DNA of 64,000 nt, taken from contig NZ_JAGIOK010000001.1 of the NCBI RefSeq assembly GCF_017876655.1, positions 124,001 to 188,000 on the forward strand. Direction: 5' to 3'. The DNA is from Microbacterium imperiale (lineage in GTDB: Bacteria > Actinomycetota > Actinomycetes > Actinomycetales > Microbacteriaceae). Under the pieces are notes generated by a model. It ran no database searches. It saw only the letters and a program-made list of their open reading frames with translations, and was not told where the DNA came from. Shown in pieces: positions 16,803 to 24,694 of the stretch (the stretch's first letter is position 1; every line of letters starts with the position of its first letter). Both the position numbers and the translations under genes were made by a program.

Positions 16803-17876
16803 GTGGCTCTCACCATCGGAATCGTAGGACTGCCCAACGTCGGCAAGTCGACCCTCTTCAACGCCCTGACCAAGAACCAGGTGCTCGCGGCGAACTACCC
16901 GTTCGCGACCATCGAGCCCAATGTCGGCGTGGTGAACCTTCCCGACCCCCGCCTGAAGGTGCTGGCGGACATCTTCCACTCGGAGCGGATCCTGCCCGCC
17001 GCCGTCTCGTTCGTCGACATCGCCGGTATCGTCCGCGGCGCCTCGGAGGGCGAGGGCCTCGGCAACCAGTTCCTCGCGAACATCCGCGAGGCTGACGCGA
17101 TCGCCCAGGTGGTCCGCGGCTTCGCCGACGACGACGTCGTGCACGTCGAGGGCGCGGTCAACCCGCAGAACGACATGGAGACGATCAACGCCGAGCTGCA
17201 GCTCGCCGACCTCCAGACCCTCGAGAAGGCGATCACCCGCTACGAGAAGGAGGTCCGCGGCAAGAAGCTCGATCCTTCCGTGCTCGATGCGGCGAAGGCG
17301 GCTCAGGACGCACTGCAGCGCGGCGAGCTGCTGTCGGGCTCGTCGATCGACCTCGAGCCCATCAAGGAGCTCGGTCTGCTGACGGCCAAGCCGTTCATCT
17401 TCGTCTTCAACGTCGACGAGGCCGTCCTCACCGACGACGCCCGCAAGGCGGAGCTCGCGGCTCTCGTGGCGCCCGCGCAGGCGGTGTTCCTCGACGCGAA
17501 GATCGAGTCTGAGCTCATCGACCTCGACCCGGAGGAAGCCGCGGAGCTCCTCGCCTCCACCGGGCAGGACGAGTCGGGGCTCGATCAGCTGGCGCGGATC
17601 GGCTTCGACACGCTCGGCCTGCAGACGTACCTGACCGCGGGACCCAAGGAAGCACGAGCCTGGACGATCGGCAAGGGCTGGAAGGCGCCGCAGGCCGCCG
17701 GTGTCATCCACACCGACTTCGAGAAGGGCTTCATCAAGGCGGAGGTCATCTCGTTCGACGACCTCGTCGCGACCGGCTCGGTCGCGGAGGCCCGCGCGAA
17801 GGGCAAGGCTCGCCTCGAGGGCAAGGACTACGTCATGCAGGACGGTGACGTCGTGGAGTTCCGCTTCAACGTGTGA
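16803..17876 (+). CDS. ychF: Redox-responsive ATPase YchF (Obg-like)
   Basis: The 357-aa P-loop protein has the YchF-type Walker A GLPNVGKS (residues 9-16), the switch region NYPFATIEPNVGVV, FVDIAGIVRGASEGEGLGNQF and the C-terminal TGS-like domain (ARAWTIGKGWKAPQAAG to the end). YchF binds ATP rather than GTP, associates with ribosomes and dampens oxidative-stress responses. I take GTG 16803, giving the family-like MALTIGIVGLP start, over ATG 16797, because the putative leaderless transcript would begin there. Confidence 0.96.
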   Translation: MALTIGIVGLPNVGKSTLFNALTKNQVLAANYPFATIEPNVGVVNLPDPRLKVLADIFHSERILPAAVSFVDIAGIVRGASEGEGLGNQFLANIREADAIAQVVRGFADDDVVHVEGAVNPQNDMETINAELQLADLQTLEKAITRYEKEVRGKKLDPSVLDAAKAAQDALQRGELLSGSSIDLEPIKELGLLTAKPFIFVFNVDEAVLTDDARKAELAALVAPAQAVFLDAKIESELIDLDPEEAAELLASTGQDESGLDQLARIGFDTLGLQTYLTAGPKEARAWTIGKGWKAPQAAGVIHTDFEKGFIKAEVISFDDLVATGSVAEARAKGKARLEGKDYVMQDGDVVEFRFNV

Positions 17877-17955
17877 CGACGGCGCGAGATCGCACCGTTC
17901 CTCCGCTCACCACCGCCTAGAGTCGCCGTAACCTCACCGCACGAAGGAGCTCACC

Positions 17956-18630
17956 ATGCCCGTCATCGCCATCATCGGAGCCGGACCGGGACTGGGAGCG
18001 GCGGTCGCGCGTCGCTTCGGACGCGAGGGCTTCTCGGTCGCCCTGATCGCACGCGACGAATCGAAGCTCGACGCCATGGTGGCGGAGCTGGGCTCGGCGG
18101 GCGTGACGGCTCAGGGCTACTCAGCAGACGTGCGTGTCCCCACGGAGCTCGAGGACGCGCTCGGCCGTGCAGCAACAGACCTCGGTCCCATCTCGGTCCT
18201 GCAGTACAGTCCGCTACCGTCTCGCGATTACCTGAAGCCCGTCCTCGATCTGACTCCGGAACTCGCGCTGGAGGCCGTGCAGTTCTCCCTGCTGGGCCTC
18301 ATCCATGCCGTCCGCGCGGTGCTGCCCTCGATGCAGGAGTCCGGCCAGGGCAGCATCATCCTGATCAACGGAGGAACATCGGTGAAGGCACGCGCCGGCT
18401 TCGCGGGAACCTCCGTCGCCTTCCCCGCGGAGAGCGCGTACGGCGAGATGCTCCACGACGCCCTTGAGAACGAGGGTGTGCGGGTCATGCAGCTCGTCAT
18501 TCCGGGAGCGATTCCCCGACTGCAGCTGCCCAACGGCATCGACGACGTCGCCGACCGTATTTGGGACGCGCACGCGACTCCCGGGCCCTTCCGCAGCATG
18601 CTCATCCCGCTCGAGGAGGGCCGGGAGTAA
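17956..18630 (+). CDS. SDR-fold NAD(P)-binding protein lacking the YxxxK pair
   Basis: The 224-aa Rossmann protein opens with the glycine-rich loop GAGPGLGAAVARRFG (residues 8-22) and keeps the ADV and GSIILING strands of short-chain dehydrogenases. Where the catalytic Tyr-x3-Lys should follow the Ser strand, the sequence reads GFAGTSVAF, so both Tyr and Lys appear to be missing. It may bind a dinucleotide without being a classical oxidoreductase. ATG 17956 has GAAGGAG upstream, and a possible -10 (TAGAGT) lies about 35 nt before the start. The substrate is unknown. Confidence 0.75.
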   Translation: MPVIAIIGAGPGLGAAVARRFGREGFSVALIARDESKLDAMVAELGSAGVTAQGYSADVRVPTELEDALGRAATDLGPISVLQYSPLPSRDYLKPVLDLTPELALEAVQFSLLGLIHAVRAVLPSMQESGQGSIILINGGTSVKARAGFAGTSVAFPAESAYGEMLHDALENEGVRVMQLVIPGAIPRLQLPNGIDDVADRIWDAHATPGPFRSMLIPLEEGRE

Positions 18631-18667
18631 CTGTCCCGGTTTCGCGCAGTTCGCCGAGGTCTCCGCT

Positions 18668-19153
18668 TCACCGCGTGAGTGCGGCGGCGTACGCGCGCAT
18701 CGACCGCTGGTAGCGCGGCAATGCGTCGACCTGCGCCTCGATCGCCACCCGCAGCGCCTCGTCCTTGCGCCCCGCGCTGTGGAGGGCGAGGGCGAGCACG
18801 ATGCGCGGGGCGATACCGGTGGACTCATGCGTCGGGGCGTTTTCGAGTACGGCGATCGCCTCGTCGAGCCGCCCGAGGTTGCGCAGCGTCGACCCGTACT
18901 GCACGGCGAGCCGCGCGTGGCGGGCATCGTCCAAGCCGTGGGCGAGTGCGCGCTCGTACTGCGCTCCGGCTTCGGCCTCGAATCCCATCGAGTCGTACAT
19001 TCCGGCGAGTTCGAACGCCGCGCGGCCGTCGGCCGCCGGGCAGGATGTCGCGAGAACCCGCATCCGTTCCACGCCGCCGTGCCGATCGAGTTCCTCGAAC
19101 CGTGCCCAGAGGTCGGCGACAGCGGCCTCCCACTCGTCCAGCGACATCGTCAT
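18668..19153 (-). CDS. Tetratricopeptide-repeat protein
   Basis: The 161-aa soluble protein is made of helical pairs with TPR spacing: a motif near residues 44-75 (AAFELAGMYDSMGFEAEAGAQYERAL), another near 80-110 (RLAVQYGSTLRNLGRLDEAIAVLENA) and a third near 115-145. Such proteins scaffold protein-protein contacts; this type is common in actinobacteria with no known partner. It is convergent with the SDR gene, 37 bp apart. Start ATG 19153 or 19147 are both possible. Confidence 0.8.
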   Translation of the reverse strand: MTMSLDEWEAAVADLWARFEELDRHGGVERMRVLATSCPAADGRAAFELAGMYDSMGFEAEAGAQYERALAHGLDDARHARLAVQYGSTLRNLGRLDEAIAVLENAPTHESTGIAPRIVLALALHSAGRKDEALRVAIEAQVDALPRYQRSMRAYAAALTR

Positions 19154-19263
19154 GCCGACGATCTTGCCAGCGTCGCGGTGCGCCGACGCTGCGACGAGAG
19201 GGTGCGCGCGACTTTTACCGCGCCTTTATGCGTGGCGTGATGCGCTGAGGCGGGAGGTGCGGC

Positions 19264-19526
19264 ATGCGGTTGCTGATTGCAGAGGAGGATCCGACGTCGG
19301 GTCGAGCGTTGCGCCAGGGGGGAGCATGGTGACGACGTGTAGGCCCGTCTGGGTGAACGGGCAGGCCGACCCGCCGTGCGCCGAGACGCTGCTCGAGAGA
19401 GCGTGGGACGAGAACGGCATCCTGTTCACGAACTCCGTGCGCGTGACCCATCTCAACTATTCGGAAGAAGCTCGGGCGACCCGATGCCATGCGCGGCGGC
19501 AATGGCTGACGGGCGACGGCCCGTGA
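19264..19526 (+). pseudogene. Decayed response-regulator gene (remnants of receiver start and winged helix)
   Basis: After GGGAGG, an ATG at 19264 opens 22 codons typical of a receiver start (MRLLIAEEDPTSGRALRQGG, then Ala-Trp) before a TGA at 19330. A second frame (19326-19526) then contains CAETLLERAWDENG and FTNSVRVTHLN. This matches the DNA-recognition part of OmpR-type winged helices (LLERAWDEN-x4-FTN-x-VRV). The remaining receiver and most of the effector domain are gone. The second frame ends in a TGA overlapping the kinase GTG by 4 nt, the usual junction of an intact regulator-kinase pair. This is therefore an internal deletion with frameshift, not two real genes. Confidence 0.7.
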
Positions 19527-20569
19527 GGCGGAGGACGTTCCGAGCCCGATCGATGATCGCCTTCGGGCTGGTGGCTCTCGGCTCCACCGCTCTCGTCATC
19601 GCCTCGATCTTGGTGTACGACGTCGTCATCGCGAGCCCCGCCGATGTGCCCGGGGTCATCCTGCGAGGCGGGGGAGCCGCGCTGGTCGTCGTCACCGCGC
19701 TCGCCGCCTGGTCGGGATGGGTTCTCTCAGGGCGGCTGCTGCGCCCCTTGTCCCGCATCAACGAGGCCGCCCGCCGTGCGGGCGAGGGCGACCTCTCGCA
19801 TCGGATCCGACTGCACGGCCCGCCGGATGAGATCTGGGAACTGGCCGACACGTTCGATCGCACCCTCGACCGGCTGCAGCGGGCCTTCGAGGCCCACACG
19901 CGATTCGCGGCCAATGCGGCGCACGAGCTGCGTACTCCCTTGACGGCGACCAAGACCCTCCTCGACATCGCCGCGGCGCACCCGACGGCCATCGCGCCGG
20001 CCGACCTCATCGCGAACGTGCGGCACGACAACGATCGGAGCATCGAGCTCGTGCAATCGCTGCTGATGCTCACGACGCTCGAGGCGACCACCGCCGTCCT
20101 GGGCGACGTGGACCTCGCCGACCTGGCTGCCGAAGCGCTGCACCGCGCCGCGGCCACCGAGGCCGCCTTCGAGTACATCGGAGAGCTCGGCCCCTCGCCG
20201 ACGCGTGCCGAGGGCGCGCTCGTCGCCCTCGTGCTCGACAACCTGCTGCAGAACGCCCAACGCCACAACGATGCGCGAGCCTACATCCGTGTGCGTACCG
20301 GGACGGCGGCGAGCGGGTCGTGGGTCGAGGTCGAGAACACGGGCGAGGTGATCGCCTACGGCGTCCTCGGGAAGCTGACCGAGCCGCTGTTCCGCCTCCG
20401 CCGCACCGCCGCGGACGGGCACGGGCTCGGTTTGGCGATCGTTCGTTCGGTGCTCGATCGTCACGACGCCGTCCTCCGGCTTGCTCCACGACACGGCGGC
20501 GGGCTCATCGTCACGGCGTTCTTCCCGTACGCAGATGCACCGCGGGACCACGCAGAGACCGGGCGCTGA
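19523..20569 (+). CDS. Sensor histidine kinase, orphaned
   Basis: The 348-aa kinase has two membrane helices (about residues 11-33 and 50-68) with a short outer loop, a HAMP linker (about 70-120), phospho-acceptor H134 in NAAHELRTPLTATK, and an ATPase domain with VLDNLLQNAQRHN, a VENTGEV segment in place of DxGxG, and GHGLGLAIVRS. GTG 19523 is preferred because it overlaps the stop of the degraded regulator gene; upstream in-frame ATGs lie inside that remnant. With its regulator lost, it must use another regulator or be on its way to decay. Confidence 0.85.
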   Translation: MRRRTFRARSMIAFGLVALGSTALVIASILVYDVVIASPADVPGVILRGGGAALVVVTALAAWSGWVLSGRLLRPLSRINEAARRAGEGDLSHRIRLHGPPDEIWELADTFDRTLDRLQRAFEAHTRFAANAAHELRTPLTATKTLLDIAAAHPTAIAPADLIANVRHDNDRSIELVQSLLMLTTLEATTAVLGDVDLADLAAEALHRAAATEAAFEYIGELGPSPTRAEGALVALVLDNLLQNAQRHNDARAYIRVRTGTAASGSWVEVENTGEVIAYGVLGKLTEPLFRLRRTAADGHGLGLAIVRSVLDRHDAVLRLAPRHGGGLIVTAFFPYADAPRDHAETGR

Positions 20570-20707
20570 CGCGCAACGCACCTCGCCCGCGCACGCAAGC
20601 GGCAGGGAACGGCCGCCAGGGCGCCGCGACCGCCGCGACCATGGCCGGGGTGCCGCATACGCGAGCACGGGGCGGCGCCCGAGATCGCCGCGGGAGGGAC
20701 GGACGAC

Positions 20708-21361
20708 ATGGACACGACGGGGCAGACGAGCGGCCTCGTTCCGCTCCGCATCGACGATCGCGGAAGCGTCGCCTGGTTGCAGGCGGCCGATGTGAGTTGC
20801 TGGCTGATCGGGTGGGCGGCCCCGGACTTCCTCGAGGTCGAGGAACGGTCGGGCTCGTCGCTCATCCCCGGCACCGCCGACGTGCTGCGCGCCCACGGCA
20901 TGCGCCTGCGCCGCGGCACCGCCAAGCCGAAAGCCGAAGCGGAGGTCGTGGGTCGGACGCGCCGTGCCCGACTGGAGGTCCAGGAGCACGCGGCACGCGC
21001 CGGCAAGGTGATCGAAGACTCGCGGATGAGCGTGTGGTTCCTGCGCGAGCACGGGTCGGTCGCCGGGATGCTCGACGCCGGCTTCCCCGCGCTGGTCGAC
21101 GCCGCGGCCGCGGCGCGCTCGGCGCCTGTCCTGTGCGGCCGTGAACTCGTCGACGAGGTGTACCGGGCGTGCGCCGCGATCATCGCTCGATCGCTGATGC
21201 TCGCGCAGATCAACGCGTGCGCACCGACGCAGCTGAACAACTCCTACGCGCGTTCGCTCGAGACCCTCGTGTGCTGGCAGCGGCCCGCACCCCACGCCGC
21301 CGCGTTACCAGCAGCGGCGACATCCGACAAGCGGTCGGCATCGCACGCGGCCGCTCTCTAG
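20708..21361 (+). CDS. Uncharacterised 217-aa protein
   Basis: I do not recognise this protein. It has no signal peptide or membrane helix. A Trp-rich segment (WLQAADVSCWLIGWAAPDFLE, about residues 23-43) is followed by a basic, Lys/Arg-Ala-rich helical stretch (65-100) and a C-terminal half with VDEVYRACAAIIARSLMLAQ, ending in an Ala/His-rich tail. GGGAGGGACG upstream supports ATG 20708. It lies alone between the orphan kinase and dps, 138 bp after the kinase. The intervening stretch shows nothing notable. Confidence 0.6.
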   Translation: MDTTGQTSGLVPLRIDDRGSVAWLQAADVSCWLIGWAAPDFLEVEERSGSSLIPGTADVLRAHGMRLRRGTAKPKAEAEVVGRTRRARLEVQEHAARAGKVIEDSRMSVWFLREHGSVAGMLDAGFPALVDAAAAARSAPVLCGRELVDEVYRACAAIIARSLMLAQINACAPTQLNNSYARSLETLVCWQRPAPHAAALPAAATSDKRSASHAAAL

Positions 21362-21392
21362 CGTGGATGACATCTCGACTCGAGGAGGCATC

Positions 21393-21935
21393 ATGGCCAC
21401 GAACACCACCACCCCCACGCGCAACAAGCGCCGCGCCGCCGGCGCCGGTCTGACCGACGAGCAGAACGCCGAGAGCGGGTTCCGCGCGTCGCAGAAGCTC
21501 AGCGAGAACACCCAGAAGGTGCTCGTCGACCTCATCGAGCTGTCGCTCCAGGGCAAGCAGGCGCACTGGAACGTCGTGGGCCGGAACTTCCGCGACACCC
21601 ACCTGCAGCTCGACGAGATCATCGAGGCGGCTCGCGAGTTCGCCGACACGGTCGCCGAGCGGATGCGCGCGCTGCACGCTCTGCCCGACGGCCGCAGTGA
21701 CACCGTCGCAGAGACGACGACGCTGCCGGAGTTCCCGCAGGGGGAGATCGAAACAGCAGAGGTCATCGATCTCATCACCGCGCGCCTCGAGGCCGTCGTC
21801 GCCACGTGCCGCGAGGTCCACGACGAGGTCGACGACGAGGACCCCACGACCGCCGACATCCTGCACTCGATCCTCGAGCGCCTCGAGCAGCTCGCCTGGA
21901 TGGTCAGCGCGGAGAACCGTAAGCCCCAGGGCTGA
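21393..21935 (+). CDS. dps: Dps-family ferritin-like DNA-protection protein
   Basis: The 180-aa dodecameric mini-ferritin oxidises Fe(II) with peroxide and stores iron while binding DNA. The ferroxidase residues match the family spacing: H58 (QAHWNVVG), H70, D85 and E89 (REFADTVAERM). A basic N-terminal tail (NKRRAAGAG) may contact DNA. ATG 21393 follows CGAGGAGG; an ATG 30 nt further upstream lacks a site. It is closed by a strong hairpin. Confidence 0.95.
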   Translation: MATNTTTPTRNKRRAAGAGLTDEQNAESGFRASQKLSENTQKVLVDLIELSLQGKQAHWNVVGRNFRDTHLQLDEIIEAAREFADTVAERMRALHALPDGRSDTVAETTTLPEFPQGEIETAEVIDLITARLEAVVATCREVHDEVDDEDPTTADILHSILERLEQLAWMVSAENRKPQG

Positions 21936-21953
21936 GCCAGCGCCCGTCACGTA

Positions 21954-21995
21954 GATGCCTCGGCGGTTCCGGATCATCGGAGCCGCCGAGGCATC
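21954..21995. terminator. Bidirectional hairpin after dps
   Basis: GATGCCTCGGCGG and CCGCCGAGGCATC form a 13-bp perfect stem, and the inner TCCG/CGGA can extend it. It separates dps from a convergent small gene. There is no U-tract. Confidence 0.8.
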
Positions 21996-22024
21996 GGTGT
22001 TCACGCGGCGCGCTGCGGCGCCGC

Positions 22025-22387
22025 TCAGGCTTCGCGGAAGCCCTCGAGGTCGGGGTCCCACTGCACCGGCGCGGCATCCTCGACGATCGACAGGTGATCG
22101 CCGGGAGCCGCCCGGCCGGGGAAGCTCTCGTGCGCCCGCAACTCGTCGGCACCCTCGCGGAAGTCGGGCTCATCCTCGTCCCACTCCACCGGCGCCGACA
22201 GCACGTCGTTGCCGACGCCGATGACGAGCTCGGCCTCGTCGTGCTGGCCGCTCTCCTCGACGACGATGGGGATCCGCACCGCCTGAGCCCGGCCGTTGTT
22301 CGCGACCGCCGCCGTGAGCTCCACCAGCGCCTCCGCAACGTCATCCGTCGTGATCACCGTGTCGCCCGCGTACGTGATTCGTCTCAT
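22025..22387 (-). CDS. Uncharacterised acidic 120-aa protein
   Basis: The protein opens with MRRITYAGDTVITTDDVAEA, has a beta-rich middle (AVRIPIVVEESG, AELVIGVGNDV) and an acidic tail rich in E, D and W-D pairs. There is no membrane segment. Similar small proteins occur in Microbacteriaceae from memory, without a function. ATG 22387 is chosen because upstream codons look non-coding. The roughly 200-bp divergent gap to the next gene (22388-22593) holds no other gene. Confidence 0.6.
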   Translation of the reverse strand: MRRITYAGDTVITTDDVAEALVELTAAVANNGRAQAVRIPIVVEESGQHDEAELVIGVGNDVLSAPVEWDEDEPDFREGADELRAHESFPGRAAPGDHLSIVEDAAPVQWDPDLEGFREA

Positions 22388-22593
22388 CCCCCCACTGTCG
22401 CCGCGTCGGAGCCGCGGCACCCTGTGCTTGCTTCCGCCGCCAGCATGGTCTACGGGGCGTTCGCTGTCTCGGGAGACCGCGATGATCGCATGCGCCGCGA
22501 TCGCGGTCAATGCGCCTGACCCGGGTTCCGCCACTGCCTACGGTCGATGAGAGGCGACGCGACTGCCGCGGGCGCCGGGAACGGAGAATCGTC

Positions 22594-22854
22594 ATGAGCG
22601 AGCAGGATCCCGCCACCGATCAGGAGCCGCTGACCGAACCGGAGGCAGTCCGCAAGGACATGCGCTACAGCCCGGCCAGCGACACCGAGACCCGCGAGAA
22701 GCAGCAGGACGCGGACACGAGCCCGGATGCCGGCGTCGACGACGACCTCGTGCGTGCGCGCCCCGGTACCGGCGGCCCGGATGACGTCGGCGATGTCGAG
22801 GTTCCCGAAGAGGAGTTCAACCTCCCGTGGCGGGACGACAGCACCGCCGACTGA
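22594..22854 (+). CDS. Small, highly acidic hydrophilic protein
   Basis: The 86-aa product is almost free of hydrophobic residues, rich in D, E, P and T, and lacks any fold-like pattern, so it is probably disordered. ATG 22594 follows GGAACGGAGAATC, a reasonable ribosome-binding site. The stop is 15 bp from a convergent gene. The composition resembles small stress-related proteins, but that is only an impression and I assign no function. Confidence 0.5.
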   Translation: MSEQDPATDQEPLTEPEAVRKDMRYSPASDTETREKQQDADTSPDAGVDDDLVRARPGTGGPDDVGDVEVPEEEFNLPWRDDSTAD

Positions 22855-22868
22855 CTGATCCGGCGTCG

Positions 22869-23210
22869 TCAGTTCCAGCCGACGGTGTTGAACCACGCCG
22901 CGCGGTTCGCAGCCTCGGCCCCGTCGACCGCGCCGCGGAACGTGTCGTGGGGTACGACGGCACCGTTGTCGAGCGCGACGAAGTCGGAGCACACCGGGCA
23001 CAGAGCTCGCCCCCCGGGGAATCCATTCGGCAGCAACGGCGCCGGCTGAGCCGCCGAACCGCCACCGGGGCACGCCGCCGGGTCCGCCTCAACGTCAGAC
23101 CACATCTGCGACGTGCCCTGACGGTTGTGAAGTCCGGCGTGGCCCCGCGGGCGCGTGCAGAGGGCGCCATCCCGGCGTGACCTGCACCAGAGCGCGGTCG
23201 GGAAGGTCAC
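22869..23210 (-). CDS. Small Cys/His-rich putative zinc-binding protein
   Basis: The 113-aa product has a Cys/His cluster (LWCRSRRDGALCTRPRGHAG, residues 7-26, with a further Cys near 48 in ACPGG) and a CPVC knuckle (about residues 73-76). A 'C-RPRGH-GLHN' type motif is frequent in small Microbacteriaceae proteins from memory. The GTG start at 23210 lies 4 nt after the stop of the next Cys-rich gene on the same strand, implying coupled translation. The function is unknown. Confidence 0.6.
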   Translation of the reverse strand: MTFPTALWCRSRRDGALCTRPRGHAGLHNRQGTSQMWSDVEADPAACPGGGSAAQPAPLLPNGFPGGRALCPVCSDFVALDNGAVVPHDTFRGAVDGAEAANRAAWFNTVGWN

Positions 23211-23214
23211 GGCC

Positions 23215-23613
23215 TCAGACGCGCGTGCCGCACAGGCCGCATTCGCCGGCGGCCGAGACCTCGACGAAGCAGTCGGGGCACATGGCGCGGACGACATCGG
23301 ATGCCGCGGGTGCCTTGGGCGCGCGCGGAGCGGCGGGGCGGGGCGTCGAGCGCCGGGCCGGCGCCGACCGCAGGGCCGGGGCCACGGGCTGCGTGCGCTC
23401 GGGCACGTGGGCCTCGCAATAGAAGCGGACGTACCCGCCATGGTTCGTCGGGTGCCGGTGCTTCACCGCCCACAGGTCGTCGCGATCGTAGGGCGCGGCG
23501 TCAGCGGGGCATGACGCGCAACGGGCGGCGTCGCCGGGCATGACCTCGGCGACGCGATAGGGCGTCTCGTAGGTGAGGCGGTCGCGCCAATCGGCGGAGT
23601 CGACGATTCTCAT
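23215..23613 (-). CDS. Small protein with two cysteine-pair (zinc-ribbon-like) ends
   Basis: The 132-aa product has an N-terminal module with CASC (residues 32-35) and a conserved-looking WAVKHRHPTNHGGYVRFYC stretch. A Pro/Ala/Arg-rich linker follows (about 75-105), then a C-terminal CPDC-x9-CGLC zinc ribbon. Proteins of this sort have been annotated as glucose-6-phosphate dehydrogenase in some genomes, which the length and motifs rule out. ATG 23613 is preceded by GAGGACC. It is followed by a coupled second Cys-rich gene. Confidence 0.65.
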   Translation of the reverse strand: MRIVDSADWRDRLTYETPYRVAEVMPGDAARCASCPADAAPYDRDDLWAVKHRHPTNHGGYVRFYCEAHVPERTQPVAPALRSAPARRSTPRPAAPRAPKAPAASDVVRAMCPDCFVEVSAAGECGLCGTRV

Positions 23614-23779
23614 GGGGGTCCTCTCCGACGCTCAGGCGCCGGATTCCAGCGTACCCGCGGCTCCCCGGCGACGGGGCGCGCACCGTTCGGTGAACATCTC
23701 TCGAACGACGCGCGCCCCCGCCGCGCCAGAAAGCACCGTTTGCGACAGTTGTCCGGTCACCACGGGCGAGAGGGCGCGA

Positions 23780-24694
23780 ATGGCAATGGCGACCCCGGCA
23801 CCCACGGACGTGCTGCTCAGACCGGCGGCGATCGCGCGTGCGTGGATGGGGCCTGGCCGCCCGCAGGAGACGATCGCCGTGCCCGGCGTCGTCCTGGCCG
23901 CCGGCGAAGCGCTGCTGCGCGTGGATCTCGCGACCATCGCGGAGGACGACCTCGCCGTCACCGACGGCGACGAGGACTGCCCGGCTCCCACGGTCCTCGG
24001 CCGGGAGTTCGTCGGGCGGGTCGCCGCGCTGGGCGGTCGCGTCGTCGCCGCAGACGGCATCGCCCTGGAGCTCGGCGAGCGCGTCGTGTGCGCACCGCGC
24101 CCGCGCGAACGCATCGCGGCGCACCGCGAACTGGTCGGCGGCTTCGCGACCCACGTGCACCTGCCCGCCGGGACCCCGATCGTACGCGTGGGCGAGGTCC
24201 TTCCCGCCTGCATCCTGGCCCCGGTTCCCGGCGTCGTCGCCCGGGTCGCCGGGCTGCTCCGCGAGGTCGAGCAGCTCGTCGATCTGGAGGACGTGCTGCT
24301 GACGGTGTCGGGCGCTGGCGCGGATCCGCTCGTCCTCGCCGCGATGGCGACCGAGCGTGGTGCCGCGGTGTCGATCGCTTCGGCGGACCCGCGCGTCCGC
24401 TCGCGTGCGCATCGGTTCGGCGCCGCCGTGACCGCCGAGCGGTCCACGGTGCGCGGTCTGCGTGCGACGATGCGGCATCGCGATGGATCTCGCGCGGCGC
24501 TCACCGTCGCCGCGCCGGACTGCGCGGCCGTCGACCTCGCGACCGCGGTGGCGTTCATGCGCAGCCCCGGTACGCGGCGCTATCCCTTCGCCGACCTCGT
24601 GTCGACGCCGTTGCCCCTGGACCGTCTGGACGAGGCGATCGGTCTCGCACGGTCCGGCACCTTCCTCCGCGTGGCGATCGCCCCCGGAGCATGA
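23780..24694 (+). CDS. Alcohol-dehydrogenase-like MDR protein with altered zinc and cofactor motifs
   Basis: The 304-aa product aligns in plan with medium-chain dehydrogenases: a GroES-like N-terminal half (LRVDLATIAEDD, VLGREFVGRVAALG, LELGERVV) and a Rossmann half (VLLTVSGAGADPLVLAAMA). The catalytic-zinc His of GHE is Arg (GREFVG), the structural-zinc cysteine loop is absent, and the dinucleotide loop lacks a clean GxGxxG. It is shorter than the usual 340-370 aa. It may be a non-catalytic or altered-substrate relative. ATG 23780 has GAGAGGG upstream. The stop codon lies in the loop of a terminator. Confidence 0.7.
   Translation: MAMATPAPTDVLLRPAAIARAWMGPGRPQETIAVPGVVLAAGEALLRVDLATIAEDDLAVTDGDEDCPAPTVLGREFVGRVAALGGRVVAADGIALELGERVVCAPRPRERIAAHRELVGGFATHVHLPAGTPIVRVGEVLPACILAPVPGVVARVAGLLREVEQLVDLEDVLLTVSGAGADPLVLAAMATERGAAVSIASADPRVRSRAHRFGAAVTAERSTVRGLRATMRHRDGSRAALTVAAPDCAAVDLATAVAFMRSPGTRRYPFADLVSTPLPLDRLDEAIGLARSGTFLRVAIAPGA

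Noticed and set aside
19326..19526. Independent 66-aa gene beginning at ATG 19326
   Set aside because: The similarity to an OmpR winged helix and the GTGA junction with the kinase show it is a remnant of the regulator gene, not a new small protein.
23685..23706. GTTCG ... CGAAC inverted pair as an SOS box
   Set aside because: Half-sites face the wrong way and the spacing does not match TCGAAC-N4-GTTCGA.
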